This document shows positions 1-10,838 of a stretch of 64,000 bases of DNA, piece by piece. Origin of the DNA: Vibrio splendidus (lineage in GTDB: Bacteria; Pseudomonadota; Gammaproteobacteria; Enterobacterales; Vibrionaceae); contig NZ_MCUN01000013.1 of assembly GCF_002873455.1 (NCBI RefSeq), forward strand, positions 248,001-312,000, given 5' to 3'. A program made the position numbers and the translations under genes. How positions within the stretch are numbered: position 1 is the stretch's first letter; each line of letters opens with the position of its first letter. The notes under the pieces are model-generated. The model saw only the letters and a list, made by a program, of their open reading frames with translations, made no database searches and was not told the origin of the DNA.

Positions 1-2
1 AG

Positions 3-284
3 CAGGTCAGCACCCAAGCTCCTGCTAATATGCTTCATCTTGACGATGCGATTGGTGCTATCGAGTTCGCTATTAGTCAACTGCATAACGAAATCGTTAA
101 TGTAACGACCCCAAACACGGTGAGTAAGGCAGAGTTTTATGCCGCAGCACTGAAAAGCGCCAACAGTAGCGAGCCGCTGCCCCTCGTTGTCGATACGCCA
201 GACAAGCTGATCTCTTCGAAAAAGATTCTAGACTTAGGTTACTCGTTTAAATTTGAATCCACACTGGATGCGCTTTATGACTAA
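3..284 (+). CDS. C-terminal part of an SDR-family NAD(P)-dependent oxidoreductase/epimerase (partial)
   Basis: The reading frame is open from the left window edge, so only the last roughly 93 codons are visible. The pattern HLDDAIGAIEFAI, followed about 60 residues later by SSKKILDLGYSFKF and a short tail, is typical of the end of extended or atypical SDR proteins of the YeeZ/sugar-epimerase kind, where an HxDD segment sits near the substrate pocket. The Rossmann nucleotide-binding part and catalytic Tyr-Lys lie outside the window, so substrate and activity cannot be judged. The stop codon overlaps the next gene by 8 bases, so the two genes are probably cotranscribed. Confidence 0.6.
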   Translation, partial: QVSTQAPANMLHLDDAIGAIEFAISQLHNEIVNVTTPNTVSKAEFYAAALKSANSSEPLPLVVDTPDKLISSKKILDLGYSFKFESTLDALYD

Positions 285-951
285 GCAATCCATAGCTAAG
301 CAATCTGCAAAGAACTCAAGGACTAAGCTACATCGATCGGTCGACACCCTTTGGAACTTCATGTCTATGGGCCACAAGGTTACGCCTTCAGACTGTATAT
401 TTGTGTTGTGCAGTAACGACACTCGCGTTGCTGAATACGCAGCTGAGCTCTATCACCAAGGTGTGGCGCCTTATATCGTATTTTCTGGCGGTGTGGGACG
501 CTTTACAGAAGGGAGCTTTGAGTGTTCAGAAGCAGAAACGTTCGCATCTATAGCTAGAGACTGTGGTGTCCCTGAAGCAGACATTATTATAGAAAAGCAC
601 GCGACCAATACTGGCGAAAATGTCCGTTTTACCTATGATTTACTTACAAAACGTGGGCTATCACCGAAACAACTGACCTTGGTACAAAAACCTTTTATGG
701 AAAAACGTACCTACGCAACGTTCAGCAAACAATGGCCAGAACAGGCGGCTGAAATTAGAGTGACTTCGCAATGGCAAAGTTGGGTAGATTACTTTAATGA
801 AGAGTTGCCACTGGATATGGTACTAGGGGCATTAGTTGCCGACTTTGAAAGAATTAAAACGTACCCTGCTCAAGGCTTTCAAATTGAAATGCCAATTCCT
901 GACGACGTTGACCAAGCCTATCAAGCATTGAAGAAACTCGGTTTCGAATAA
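277..951 (+). CDS. YdcF/ElyC-like DUF218 domain protein
   Basis: Encodes about 224 residues. The DUF218 signature is visible: a strand VLCSND near the start of the domain, the SGG motif in IVFSGGVGR, the acidic SEAE segment, and TNTGENV followed by a conserved PFMEKRT strand. Family members (YdcF, SanA, ElyC) are Rossmann-like proteins, some tied to envelope integrity; YdcF of E. coli binds SAM, but no enzymatic role is settled. No signal peptide or membrane segment is evident, so it looks cytoplasmic. I chose the ATG at 277 because it overlaps the upstream stop in an ATGACTAA arrangement suggesting translational coupling; an in-frame ATG at 253 would add eight residues. Function unknown. Confidence 0.75.
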   Translation: MTKQSIAKQSAKNSRTKLHRSVDTLWNFMSMGHKVTPSDCIFVLCSNDTRVAEYAAELYHQGVAPYIVFSGGVGRFTEGSFECSEAETFASIARDCGVPEADIIIEKHATNTGENVRFTYDLLTKRGLSPKQLTLVQKPFMEKRTYATFSKQWPEQAAEIRVTSQWQSWVDYFNEELPLDMVLGALVADFERIKTYPAQGFQIEMPIPDDVDQAYQALKKLGFE

Positions 952-997
952 AAGCAAAAGCTCGACTTCGAATAACAAAAGCACGGCTTCAACAAAC

Positions 998-1027
998 AAA
1001 AACGGTGACACTTGGTCACCGTTTTTT
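998..1027. terminator. Bidirectional intrinsic terminator between the YdcF-like gene and tdk
   Basis: A perfect 12-bp stem (AAAAACGGTGAC pairing with GTCACCGTTTTT) closes on a 5-base loop and is followed by T residues on the plus strand; the A-rich left side gives a U tract on the other strand. It separates the convergent ydcF-like gene and tdk. Confidence 0.85.
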
Positions 1028-1072
1028 AATTTTAACGCTATTGATTTTAGCAATGCCTAGTTATAAAGCGGT

Positions 1073-1651
1073 TTATTTGCCTAACGCTTCTTTATAATGT
1101 AGACGGCAAGCAGAAACATATTGATCATTACCGCCAATAGCAACCTGAGCACCTTCAGCAATAGCTACACCGTGTTCATCGGTACGGATTACCATATTGG
1201 CTTTGCGGCCACAATGACAAATGGTTTTAAGCTCAACCAATTTGTCTGCCCAAGACAATAAGTAACGGCTACCTTCAAACAGTTCACCCAAGAAGTCGGT
1301 ACGTAAACCGTAGCAAAGTACAGGTATATGCAGTTTATCGACTACTTCTGTTAACTGGTAAACCTGCTCTTTCGATAAGAACTGACATTCATCGATCAAA
1401 ACACAATGACGCTTTTCTTCCTCATTGAGTTTTTGGATTGCATCAAACATATTGGTGTCGTTTTTAAAAAGTTGAGCTTCAGATTGTAGACCAATTCTTG
1501 AGCTCACTTTACCGATACCATAGCGATCATCCAATGCAGCCGTAAAGATCACTGGCGTCATACCGCGTTCTTGATAGTTGAATGAAGATTGAAGAAGCGT
1601 TGTTGATTTACCCGCATTCATTGCCGAGTAATAAAAATACATCTGAGCCAC
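1073..1651 (-). CDS. tdk: Thymidine kinase (type II, TK1-like)
   Basis: Phosphorylates thymidine to dTMP with ATP in the pyrimidine salvage pathway; cytosolic. The 192-residue protein has the TK1 P-loop SAMNAGKST at residues 9-17, the DECQFL segment holding the presumed catalytic base Glu88, and the zinc-binding set C145, C147, C182 and H185 that anchors the lasso loop over the nucleoside. Length matches bacterial Tdk. The start codon is GTG, preceded by AGGA at a good distance; the first ATG is three codons inside and has a poorer site. It is a single-gene unit flanked by terminators on both sides. Confidence 0.95.
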   Translation of the reverse strand: MAQMYFYYSAMNAGKSTTLLQSSFNYQERGMTPVIFTAALDDRYGIGKVSSRIGLQSEAQLFKNDTNMFDAIQKLNEEEKRHCVLIDECQFLSKEQVYQLTEVVDKLHIPVLCYGLRTDFLGELFEGSRYLLSWADKLVELKTICHCGRKANMVIRTDEHGVAIAEGAQVAIGGNDQYVSACRLHYKEALGK

Positions 1652-1713
1652 AGAAATATTCCTGTAATTAAAAGTTGAAGATAAAAAGGTGAAATTAGAG
1701 AATTTTTGCTAGA

Positions 1714-1740
1714 AAAAAGGGCTGAAAATCAGCCCTTTTT
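1714..1740 (-). terminator. Intrinsic terminator of cysS
   Basis: A 12-bp stem AAAAAGGGCTGA / TCAGCCCTTTTT with an AAA loop lies just past the cysS stop. Read on the minus strand it ends in a run of T. It separates cysS from tdk. Confidence 0.85.
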
Positions 1741-1747
1741 ATAAGAT

Positions 1748-3133
1748 TTACTTACGACGCCAAGTTGTACCTTCTGGGCCATCTTCCAGAACAATACCCA
1801 ACTCGTTTAGCTTGTCACGTGCAAGATCGGCATTCGCCCAATCTTTCGAAGCGCGAGAATCGTTGCGCAATTTGATCAACGCTTCGATTTCAGCAACTTC
1901 GTCATCGTTGCCTGTCGCATCGCCTTGTAGGAAAGCTTCTGGATCTTGATGAAGAATGCCGATGATGTCCGCCAGCTCACGCATCAATGCACCTAGCGCA
2001 CTCGCTTTTTCGATGCTTTCAGTCTTGATGCGGTTAATTTCACGAGCCATTTCAAACAGGACTGAATAAGCTTCAGGTGTATTGAAATCATCGTTCATCG
2101 CTGTAGAGAAACGAGTTACGTACTCTTCTCCACCAGCCGGAGCTGCTGTAACGTCTAGGCCACGAAGTGATGTGTAGAGACGCTCAAGTGATGCACGAGC
2201 TTGGTTTAGGTTATCTTCGCTGTAGTTCAGTTGGCTACGGTAGTGACCAGACATCAAAAAGTAACGTACTGTTTCTGCATCGTAATGCTGAAGTACGTCA
2301 CGGATAGTGAAGAAGTTACCCAGTGACTTAGACATTTTTTCTCTGTCTACCATCACCATGCCGCTGTGCATCCAAGTATTCACATACTGGGTGCCGTGTG
2401 CGCAGCAAGATTGTGCGATTTCGTTCTCGTGGTGCGGGAACTGCAGATCTGAACCACCACCGTGGATATCGAAGTGATTACCAAGAATTGAAGAGTTCAT
2501 TGCTGAACACTCGATGTGCCAACCCGGACGACCTGGACCCCATGGTGATTCCCACGTAGGTTCACCAGGCTTAGACATCTTCCAAAGAACGAAATCTAAC
2601 GGGCTACGTTTTGCAGAATCAACATCAACACGAGCACCCGCTTGAAGTTGATCAAGATCTTGCTTAGAAAGCTTACCGTATTCGTCGAATTTCTTAACTT
2701 CGAACATAACGTCGCCGTTGCTTGCAACATAAGCAAAACCACGCTCAATTAACTTTTCAACAAGTTCAACAATTTCAGTGATGAATTCCGTCGCACGAGG
2801 CTCAACATCAGGGCGTTTCATGTTTAATGCATCGAAGTCCGCGTGCATCTCACCAATCAGGCGTTCAGTCAGAGAATCACAAGATTCGCCGTTTTCATTC
2901 GCGCGCTTGATGATTTTATCATCGATATCCGTGATGTTACGAACGAAATTCAAATCGTAACCAAGGTAACGCAAGTAACGAGTGACTACGTCGAAAGAAA
3001 CGAACGTACGGCCATGACCAATGTGACAGAGATCGTAAATGGTTACCCCACAGACATACATGCCGACTTTGCCAGCTGTAATTGGTTTGAATTCCTCTTT
3101 CTGTCTTGTGAGTGTGTTATAAATTTTCAGCAT
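1748..3133 (-). CDS. cysS: Cysteinyl-tRNA synthetase
   Basis: Charges tRNA-Cys with cysteine using ATP. The 461-residue class I synthetase shows the HIGH motif (CHIGHGRT, about residue 36), the KMSKS motif ([10 protein letters not shown], about residue 266), and the zinc ligands Cys28, Cys in HIECSAM, and His/Glu in FPHHENE that read the cysteine thiol. Length equals the E. coli enzyme. The ATG start is fixed by the conserved N-terminal [13 protein letters not shown]. It is divergent from ppiB across about 190 bases, the usual gammaproteobacterial arrangement (cysS, ppiB, lpxH). No T-box leader is seen. Confidence 0.97.
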   Translation of the reverse strand: MLKIYNTLTRQKEEFKPITAGKVGMYVCGVTIYDLCHIGHGRTFVSFDVVTRYLRYLGYDLNFVRNITDIDDKIIKRANENGESCDSLTERLIGEMHADFDALNMKRPDVEPRATEFITEIVELVEKLIERGFAYVASNGDVMFEVKKFDEYGKLSKQDLDQLQAGARVDVDSAKRSPLDFVLWKMSKPGEPTWESPWGPGRPGWHIECSAMNSSILGNHFDIHGGGSDLQFPHHENEIAQSCCAHGTQYVNTWMHSGMVMVDREKMSKSLGNFFTIRDVLQHYDAETVRYFLMSGHYRSQLNYSEDNLNQARASLERLYTSLRGLDVTAAPAGGEEYVTRFSTAMNDDFNTPEAYSVLFEMAREINRIKTESIEKASALGALMRELADIIGILHQDPEAFLQGDATGNDDEVAEIEALIKLRNDSRASKDWANADLARDKLNELGIVLEDGPEGTTWRRK

Positions 3134-3324
3134 GATCTCTATCTATATTTGTGTATTAGTCAAAATAAGACTGCAAGTATAGCAATTCATGACTTATTAG
3201 GTAATCCCCCAAAGCGGTAATTACCTCAAACAACCAAGTTAAGTTAATGATTTGGTGATTTGAAAGTCCGCCAACATGCGCTAGAATTCGAACTTCATAT
3301 TAAAAAGACAGTAAGGTAACAATC

Positions 3325-3819
3325 ATGATCATCCTTCACACAAATTTTGGTGACATCAAAGTTCAACTTAACGAAGAAAAAGCACCAGAAACAAGCGCAA
3401 ACTTCCTACAGTATTGCCGTGACGGTTTTTACGACAACACGCTATTCCACCGTGTTATCGATGGTTTCATGGTTCAAGGCGGCGGCATGACTTCTGGCCT
3501 TAAAGAAAAAACAACTCGTGCAACTATCAAGAACGAAGCAAACAATGGCCTAGCGAACAAAGTTGGTACGTTAGCAATGGCTCGTACTATGGAACCGCAT
3601 TCAGCAAGTTCTCAGTTCTTCATCAACGTTAACGACAACTCTTTCCTAAACTTCCGTAGCGAAAGCCTAGACGGTTGGGGCTACTGTGTATTCGCAGAAG
3701 TTGTTGAAGGCATGGACATCGTAAACAAGATCAAAGGTGTTAGCACTGGTTCTATGGGTATGCACCAAGACGTACCTCTAGAAGAAGTGATCATCACTGG
3801 TACTACAATCGAAGCTTAA
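3325..3819 (+). CDS. ppiB: Cytoplasmic peptidyl-prolyl cis-trans isomerase B (cyclophilin)
   Basis: Catalyses cis-trans isomerisation of proline peptide bonds during protein folding. The 164-residue protein is a single cyclophilin domain without a signal peptide, which points to the cytoplasmic PpiB rather than periplasmic PpiA. Visible active-site elements are [14 protein letters not shown] (catalytic Arg), SSQFFIN, and the tryptophan-containing [13 protein letters not shown]. An AAGG Shine-Dalgarno sequence precedes the ATG. A terminator-like hairpin lies between this gene and lpxH, so lpxH expression probably depends on read-through or its own promoter. Confidence 0.96.
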   Translation: MIILHTNFGDIKVQLNEEKAPETSANFLQYCRDGFYDNTLFHRVIDGFMVQGGGMTSGLKEKTTRATIKNEANNGLANKVGTLAMARTMEPHSASSQFFINVNDNSFLNFRSESLDGWGYCVFAEVVEGMDIVNKIKGVSTGSMGMHQDVPLEEVIITGTTIEA

Positions 3820-3873
3820 TTCATCACTTTCGATTAGTATTAATAATTGATGACCCGATAAAATCAGGATATA

Positions 3874-3897
3874 GGGAGCGAATCGCTCCCTTTTTTT
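3874..3897 (+). terminator. Intrinsic terminator between ppiB and lpxH
   Basis: GGGAGCG and CGCTCCC form a 7-bp GC-rich stem with a 3-base loop, followed by seven T residues ending six bases before the lpxH ATG. It is both the ppiB terminator and, in any read-through RNA, a structure over the lpxH ribosome-binding region. Confidence 0.85.
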
Positions 3898-3903
3898 AGA
3901 CCT

Positions 3904-4638
3904 ATGAAAACATATTTTATATCAGACCTACACCTTGCCCCATCACGACAAGACATTACTGACTGCTTCTTAACCTTTATGAAAAAGGAAGCAGTAGAAG
4001 CGGATGCACTCTACGTGTTAGGTGACCTTTTCGAATTCTGGATTGGTGACGACGACAAAAGTGAGTTCGCGACTTCTATCCGCCAAGCGTTTATCGATTT
4101 GGTAAAAACAGGTGTGCCTTGCTACTTCACTCAAGGTAACCGTGATTTCCTTGTCGGCAAAAAATTTGCCAAACAAACAGGTGTGCAACTGCTAGACGAA
4201 GTATCGACAATCGATATCTACGGCCAAAAAGCGGTTGTGTTGCATGGTGATACCCTATGTACCGAAGACGTAAAGTATCTTGCTTTCCGCGAAAAAGTGC
4301 ATCAACCATGGCTGCAATGGGTCTTCAATCGAATTCCATTTTTTATCAAAAAGAAAATTGTCTCGAAGGTTCAATCTGACATCAAAGACGACAAACAAAC
4401 TAAGTCTCTCGACATCATGGATGTGACACAACAAGAAGTAGAAGATGTGATGGAGCAAAACAACGTCGATCTTATGATCCACGGCCATACTCATCGTCCT
4501 GACATCCATACCTTCAATGCTAACAATTGCAGTAAAACCCGTATCGTACTTGGTGATTGGTATACGCAAGGGTCAGTGCTGGTATTCACTCCGCAAAGTT
4601 TTGAACTACAGAATCGAGAGTTTAGCAACCGCTTTTAA
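3904..4638 (+). CDS. lpxH: UDP-2,3-diacylglucosamine hydrolase (lipid A pathway)
   Basis: Cleaves UDP-2,3-diacylglucosamine to lipid X and UMP, the fourth step of lipid A synthesis, at the inner face of the cytoplasmic membrane. The 244-residue calcineurin-like phosphoesterase shows all dimetal ligands: D8 and H10 (SDLH), D41 (GDLFEFW), N79 (GNRDF), H114 (LHGD), H193/H195/H197 (HGHTHRP). The ATG is forced by the position of D8. No convincing Shine-Dalgarno is present because the preceding terminator's T tract occupies that space. lpxK, kdsB and msbA, later steps of the same pathway, lie near the right end of the window. Confidence 0.96.
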   Translation: MKTYFISDLHLAPSRQDITDCFLTFMKKEAVEADALYVLGDLFEFWIGDDDKSEFATSIRQAFIDLVKTGVPCYFTQGNRDFLVGKKFAKQTGVQLLDEVSTIDIYGQKAVVLHGDTLCTEDVKYLAFREKVHQPWLQWVFNRIPFFIKKKIVSKVQSDIKDDKQTKSLDIMDVTQQEVEDVMEQNNVDLMIHGHTHRPDIHTFNANNCSKTRIVLGDWYTQGSVLVFTPQSFELQNREFSNRF

Positions 4639-4761
4639 CATCACTCTTAAACTTTCACTTTGATTATTATTATCGGTCAGACTTTCATAGAAAGTGTATG
4701 GTAATTTCTACTGAATTAGCTATTATCTCTCTACCAGAAATAAACCGAACACAGTACCAAG

Positions 4762-5979
4762 TTGAAATATTCATACGTAGCGCGTCAACCAATACTCGAT
4801 ACAGACAAGAAAACCATAGGTTACGAGTTGCTATTCAGGGATGGTCCTAAGAACACTTTCCCTGAAGTAGAACCGGAGCTCGCTACTAGCCGTTTGCTTT
4901 CCGATCACTTCTTATCAACTCACTATAATACGCTGGGTGATAAGCTGGGGTTCGTAAACTTCCCTTATGCAAGCCTAATCAACTTAGTCCCTACTCTGTT
5001 CCCCAAAGAGAGCCTCGTTGTTGAGGTTCTTGAAGACTGCGAACCAACAGACGAACTACTTGAAGCAATAAAAGCTATCTATGACGCGGGTTACACCATC
5101 GCGTTAGACGACTTTGTACCAAGCAAGGCGTGGAAACGCTTCTTACCATACGTTTCAATTATCAAGTTTGATATCCGTTTGATCTCAATCGCGAAAGCTT
5201 CGATGTTCATGAACTCTCTCAAAGGGTTGGATATTAAGTTCCTCGCAGAAAAGGTCGAGACTTACGATGAATACCAAGAAGCAAACAAAGCAGGCTTCAC
5301 CTACTTCCAAGGTTATTTTTTCAGTAAGCCTGAAATGATTCAAACTCGCGCTCTCAACCCTGCATTTCTGACGACCGTTCAGCTATTAAAAGAGATTGCG
5401 CACGACCCTATCGACTTCGGAGAAGTAGAGCGTTTAATTACACTTGATGTAACCATGTCGTATAAGTTGCTCGCCTACGTGAATTCCGCCGGTGGCTCCG
5501 CGACGACAATCCGTTCGTTTCGCCAGGCGCTTATTTACCTCGGCGAACAAAAGCTGCGTAAGTTCGTTTCACTTGTTGCTATCGCTTCAGCGAAAGAAGA
5601 CAAGCCCGATTCTTTGTACGGTTTAGCTGTGATACGCGCACGTCAGTGTGAACTCTTAGTCGAGAAAATGAATGTTAAGGTTGAGCCTGGGCAAGCTTTT
5701 TTGACCGGTATGTTCTCGTTGTTAGATTCACTCTTTGACCAACCCTTAAAACAAGTACTAGATTCCGTACCGATCGACGTAGAGATCAAACAAGCCTTAA
5801 TTGAACGCAAAGGCGTTTTAGGTGCAGTATTAGCGATGGTGGTTGCTTATGAACAAGCCCGTTGGGATGAAGCAACACGCATTCGCCAGCTTCTTAAACT
5901 GAGTGAAGCTCAGCTCGGTCAAGCTTATGACGAAGCGACCACTTGGGCTCAAGAACTGTTGTCTCCAGCCTTGAAATAG
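4762..5979 (+). CDS. EAL/HDOD (YuxH-type) signalling protein, TTG start
   Basis: A 405-residue cytosolic protein with an EAL-like domain (about 1-195) and an HDOD domain (about 205-400). Polar residues expected of an EAL phosphodiesterase can be aligned (E22, N66, E88, D116-D117, K135, E163, Q183), but the name motif reads ELL and loop 6, normally DDFG[TS]GYSSL, is DDFVPSKAW, so I infer it does not hydrolyse c-di-GMP efficiently and may act by binding. Relatives of this architecture (such as CdgJ in V. cholerae) affect motility and biofilm. The only start compatible with the upstream stop and the conserved N-terminus is TTG at 4762, with no strong Shine-Dalgarno; low translation is likely. 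Confidence 0.85.
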   Translation: MKYSYVARQPILDTDKKTIGYELLFRDGPKNTFPEVEPELATSRLLSDHFLSTHYNTLGDKLGFVNFPYASLINLVPTLFPKESLVVEVLEDCEPTDELLEAIKAIYDAGYTIALDDFVPSKAWKRFLPYVSIIKFDIRLISIAKASMFMNSLKGLDIKFLAEKVETYDEYQEANKAGFTYFQGYFFSKPEMIQTRALNPAFLTTVQLLKEIAHDPIDFGEVERLITLDVTMSYKLLAYVNSAGGSATTIRSFRQALIYLGEQKLRKFVSLVAIASAKEDKPDSLYGLAVIRARQCELLVEKMNVKVEPGQAFLTGMFSLLDSLFDQPLKQVLDSVPIDVEIKQALIERKGVLGAVLAMVVAYEQARWDEATRIRQLLKLSEAQLGQAYDEATTWAQELLSPALK

Positions 5980-6076
5980 TGCCCTTCGCACTATAACTTT
6001 GATAATTTCAATAGCTTCAATAGAAACTAAGCTTTGGTGAGCGATCGTTTCTTGGTAGACTCCAACGCATTCATTT

Positions 6077-6102
6077 ATGGCCTCTTAATAGAGGCCATTT
6101 TT
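6077..6102 (+). terminator. Intrinsic terminator after the EAL/HDOD gene
   Basis: ATGGCCTC and GAGGCCAT form a perfect 8-bp stem around TTAATA and are followed by a short T tract. It ends 13 bases before the ychJ start, so ychJ must be read through or start from a promoter inside this gap. Confidence 0.75.
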
Positions 6103-6115
6103 ACAGGATCTGACT

Positions 6116-6640
6116 ATGTCTTTATGCCCATGCGGTAGCAAAAATACTTACCAAAAGTGCTGTGAAATAGCGCATCTTAACCACAGTGCGGTTGAAACAC
6201 CCGAGCAATTGATGCGCTCACGTTATTCTGCACATGTACTTGGTTTGGTTGACTATATTGTGGCTACTTACCATCCGAGTTGTAATGCAGAAGCGCAAAG
6301 AGAAGGTATTGCCGAATCTATAGATAGTGATTGGGCGGGTTTAGAGGTCATCGATACTGCCTTAGGTTCACATAAGAGCGAAGGCTTTGTTGAATTTAAA
6401 GCTTACTTCAACGACGGAACTGAGCAGTTCTGTATGCAAGAACGTTCGCGCTTTATTCGTGAAGACGGTCTTTGGTACTACATTGATGGCACCTTCCCCG
6501 ATCAGGGAAATGAGCACGAAGAACGAGCAGAGCCAGAGATTGACCCTCGCTTAAATCAGACCGTTGAGAGCTTTAAGATTGGCCGCAACGACCCATGTAT
6601 TTGTGGTAGCGGCAAGAAATATAAGAAGTGCTGCGGGTAA
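6116..6640 (+). CDS. ychJ: YchJ-family (UPF0225) protein with SEC-C zinc motifs at both ends
   Basis: A 174-residue protein with cysteine-rich SEC-C-type motifs at both termini: CPCGS...CC at residues 4-16 and [17 protein letters not shown] at the very end, around a central NTF2-like domain with [10 protein letters not shown] and [18 protein letters not shown], matching E. coli YchJ throughout. SEC-C motifs bind zinc (in SecA they contact SecB and ribosomes), but the role of YchJ is unknown. AGGA precedes the ATG. Compared with E. coli YchJ it carries an acidic insertion ([15 protein letters not shown]) before the second zinc motif. It is convergent with the his operon. Confidence 0.88.
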   Translation: MSLCPCGSKNTYQKCCEIAHLNHSAVETPEQLMRSRYSAHVLGLVDYIVATYHPSCNAEAQREGIAESIDSDWAGLEVIDTALGSHKSEGFVEFKAYFNDGTEQFCMQERSRFIREDGLWYYIDGTFPDQGNEHEERAEPEIDPRLNQTVESFKIGRNDPCICGSGKKYKKCCG

Positions 6641-6673
6641 CTCGTACAACAAGGAAGTCAGATTAAGAGAATA

Positions 6674-6709
6674 GATTCCTGATTTCGCCTAGGCTCCTCG
6701 GAATGACGA
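6674..6709. repeat. Possible dispersed palindromic intergenic element
   Basis: ATTCC and GGAAT arms flank an imperfectly palindromic centre with CCTAGG, ending in GGAATGACGAAG. This looks like the short GTCATTCC-type intergenic repeats scattered in many proteobacterial genomes. Only one copy is visible here, so the call rests on form alone. Confidence 0.3.
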
Positions 6710-6746
6710 AGAATCAGAGGTTAGAAAAGAACACAGCACCTTAGAA

Positions 6747-6770
6747 ATCTTGAGATCTTGAGATCTTGAA
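6747..6770. repeat. Three tandem copies of an 8-bp unit
   Basis: ATCTTGAG, ATCTTGAG and ATCTTGAA follow one another without spacing in the ychJ-hisI convergent gap. Slippage-prone but outside any gene; no function is implied. Confidence 0.6.
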
Positions 6771-6783
6771 AATTAAAAAGCTA

Positions 6784-6819
6784 AAAAGCCCCGTAAACAT
6801 GTTTGTTTACGGGGCTTTT
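6784..6819. terminator. Bidirectional terminator between ychJ and the his operon
   Basis: A perfect 16-bp stem (AAAAGCCCCGTAAACA with TGTTTACGGGGCTTTT) on a 4-base loop, with A and T runs at both edges. It ends transcripts from both the convergent ychJ and the his operon. Confidence 0.92.
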
Positions 6820-6857
6820 ATCTGTCTTTTACTTGGTTCTATAAATCTAAAGAGAAC

Positions 6858-7504
6858 TTACTTATGGCGCTCTTTTAATTTATTCACCACATCGTTCATC
6901 GATAAGCCTTGGTCTTGTAAAAGAACCATCAAGTGATAAATCAAATCAGCTGATTCACACACTAGTTCCGCTTTATCGCCCGACGTCGCCGCAAGCGCGA
7001 CTTCAACGCCTTCTTCGCCCACTTTTTGCGAAATACGCTTGGTGCCACGGGCATATAAACTGGCAGTATAAGAAGACTCAGGGTCTGCGTCCTTGCGGGC
7101 AGCCAGTAGCTGCTCAAGCTGATGAAGCCACACCATCTGTGTTTCTTCTTGCTTGTCTCCATCCCAACACGTTGTGGTGCCAGTATGGCACGTTGGGCCA
7201 ATGGGATTAACCTTAACCAACAAGGTGTCGTTGTCACAATCCAATGACATGTTTTGCAGTTGCAATACGTTACCCGACGTTTCACCTTTGGTCCAAAGGC
7301 GCTCTTTGGTTCGAGAGAAAAACGTCACTTGGCCAGTTTCGCCTGTTTTCTCAAGTGCTGCTGGGTTCATGTATCCCATCATCAACACTTGGCTCGATTG
7401 GTAGTCTTGAACAATAGCTGGCACTAAGCCGTCTACTTTTTCCCAATCAATACGCTCTAATAATGCGCCTACTTCTGTTTTTGATAAGCTTACGGGTTCA
7501 AAAC

Positions 7505-7508
<4 letters not shown>
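6858..7508 (-). CDS. hisI: Bifunctional phosphoribosyl-AMP cyclohydrolase / phosphoribosyl-ATP pyrophosphohydrolase
   Basis: Catalyses steps 2 and 3 of histidine synthesis. The N-terminal half (about 1-125) is the HisI cyclohydrolase with [27 protein letters not shown], the metal-site DCDNDT and the zinc cysteines in CHTGTTTCW. The C-terminal half (about 130-216) is the all-alpha HisE pyrophosphohydrolase with the acidic metal-binding EEGVEVALA and [13 protein letters not shown]. The 216-residue fusion (HisIE) is normal for gammaproteobacteria. It is the last gene of the operon, its ATG overlapping the hisF stop by four bases. Confidence 0.97.
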
Positions 7509-8997
<1,489 letters not shown>

Positions 8998-9040
8998 TTA
9001 CATTCCTTATCTGGCAACGGTAGCCGCTGCCTAATCCTTA

Positions 9041-9655
9041 TTACAATTCCAAGAAGTTCTGAATCAGCTTAGAGCCAGCTTTTGACGAACGTTCTGGGTG
9101 GAACTGAACACCATAATAGTTGCCACTTTGCACTGCGGCAGTGAACGGATTGCCGTAATCACATTGTGCGATTGTGTAGTCGCCTACAGGCATTGCGAAG
9201 CTGTGTACAAAGTAGAAGTACTCGCCTTCTTCAATGTCTTTGAATAGAGGATGGTTAGGTGTCGCAGTGACTGTGTTCCAACCCATGTGTGGTAATGGCA
9301 AGTCGCCCGTTTCAAGTAAACGAACTTCGCCATCACACAATCCTAAGCATTCAACTAACTCGTCAGCTTTTTGGCCTTTCTCTTGAGACAGTTTGCCTAA
9401 CAGTTGCATACCTAAACAGATACCCAATAGCGGCTTCTCTACTTGTTTCACAAGACTAACAAGGTCACGCTCTTGCAAGTTCTTCATTGCCTCACTTGCT
9501 GTACCTACACCGGGTAGGAATAGCTTATCGGCAGCAAGAACAACTTCTGGTTCTTTTGAAATTTCAACTGCGTAGCCCAGACGTTCAATCGCAAACTTCA
9601 CTGAGGAAACGTTGGCACAACCAGTATCAATAATAACGACTTTTTGATCTTTCAT
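9041..9655 (-). CDS. hisH: Imidazole glycerol phosphate synthase, glutamine amidotransferase subunit
   Basis: Hydrolyses glutamine and channels ammonia to HisF. The class I amidotransferase triad is visible in the 204-residue chain: the nucleophile Cys in [11 protein letters not shown], His in FHPERSS and the Glu two residues on. The N-terminal [22 protein letters not shown] and oxyanion-strand PGVG are typical of HisH. The ATG start follows an AAGGAA-type site in the short gap after hisB. Confidence 0.97.
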   Translation of the reverse strand: MKDQKVVIIDTGCANVSSVKFAIERLGYAVEISKEPEVVLAADKLFLPGVGTASEAMKNLQERDLVSLVKQVEKPLLGICLGMQLLGKLSQEKGQKADELVECLGLCDGEVRLLETGDLPLPHMGWNTVTATPNHPLFKDIEEGEYFYFVHSFAMPVGDYTIAQCDYGNPFTAAVQSGNYYGVQFHPERSSKAGSKLIQNFLEL

Positions 9656-9679
9656 TGTTTTTCCTTGCTAACGTTAGCC

Positions 9680-10768
9680 TTACAGAACGCCTTTGCTGCT
9701 TGGTAACTCGTTACCTTCAACTTTGATGGCTTGGCGAAGAGTACGGCCAAACGCTTTAAACAGGCTCTCAATGATGTGGTGATCATTATTACCAGCAGAA
9801 GAAAGGTGCAAGGTACAAGCCAGTGTATCGGTTAGAGAACGGAAGAAGTGGACCACCATCTCAGTTGAAAGATCACCTACTTGCTCGCGGCTAAACGTAG
9901 CATCAAATTTAAGATACGGACGACCCGATAGATCTAACGCACACTGAGCTAAACACTCATCCATAGGCAGGCTGAAACCAAAACGGCCGATACCACGTTT
10001 GTCGCCTAATGCATCTTTAAGCGCTTGGCCTAAAGCGAGAGCGGTGTCTTCGATTGTGTGGTGATCATCGATGTGTAGGTCGCCTTTCACAGTCAGGTTC
10101 ATTTGGAAACCGCCGTGTGTCGCGATTTGATCAAGCATGTGATCAAAGAAGCCCATGCCCGTATCGATCTTATTGCCACCCGTTTCATCGAGGTTTACTG
10201 CAACCTTGATATCCGTTTCTTTCGTTGTACGAACCACTTCAGCAACACGAGCATTAACCGTTAGATCTTTAACAATCTGTGGCCAATTGAGTGTGCCTTC
10301 CGTTTCCGCATCCGGGCCGTATTGAATCCCGCGGATTGCCATGTTCTCCGCAAGTTGAAGATCAGTCATTCGATCGCCAATCACAACAGAATGTTGGAAG
10401 TCGACTTTACCGCCCTGTAGGTACTCCTTAACCATACCCAACTTAGGCTTACGGCAAGAGCAGTTGTCTTCATCAAAGTGAGGGCAAATAAGCACATCGT
10501 CAAACTTAACGCCTTGAGACTCAAAGAACTCCATCATCATATTATGCGGAGCATCAAACTCTTCTTGTGGGTAGCTATCGGTACCTAGACCATCTTGGTT
10601 AGTCACCATCACTAGGCGGTAGCCAGCATCTTGCAGCGTAAGTAGGCTAGGAATTACTAACGGTTCGAATTTTAGTTTGTCTAAACGGTCTACTTGAAAG
10701 TCGACTGGCGGCTCAACAATTAAGGTGCCATCACGGTCTATAAAAAGTATTTTCTGTTGTTTACTCAC
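9680..10768 (-). CDS. hisB: Bifunctional histidinol-phosphatase / imidazoleglycerol-phosphate dehydratase
   Basis: Catalyses steps 6 and 8. The N-terminal HAD phosphatase domain (about 1-165) carries FIDRDGTL with nucleophile D11 and acid D13 and a zinc loop [14 protein letters not shown]. The C-terminal dehydratase (about 170-362) shows DETGG, the manganese-binding [12 protein letters not shown] and [14 protein letters not shown], and a second metal motif [13 protein letters not shown]. Length is standard for the enterobacterial-type fusion. It starts at GTG with AAGGAAG upstream. A gap of about 130 bases with a hairpin separates it from hisC. Confidence 0.97.
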   Translation of the reverse strand: MSKQQKILFIDRDGTLIVEPPVDFQVDRLDKLKFEPLVIPSLLTLQDAGYRLVMVTNQDGLGTDSYPQEEFDAPHNMMMEFFESQGVKFDDVLICPHFDEDNCSCRKPKLGMVKEYLQGGKVDFQHSVVIGDRMTDLQLAENMAIRGIQYGPDAETEGTLNWPQIVKDLTVNARVAEVVRTTKETDIKVAVNLDETGGNKIDTGMGFFDHMLDQIATHGGFQMNLTVKGDLHIDDHHTIEDTALALGQALKDALGDKRGIGRFGFSLPMDECLAQCALDLSGRPYLKFDATFSREQVGDLSTEMVVHFFRSLTDTLACTLHLSSAGNNDHHIIESLFKAFGRTLRQAIKVEGNELPSSKGVL

Positions 10769-10838
10769 TTGAACTTCCTTTTAATTTTAAATCTGCTGGC
10801 CTAGCTAAAATCAAACGCTAACCCAAAATATTGGTTTC

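Noticed and set aside
2843..3220. A 125-codon open frame antisense to the start of cysS and its upstream region
   Set aside because: It lies on the opposite strand of well-conserved cysS codons, has no ribosome-binding site and no recognisable protein features; a shadow frame.
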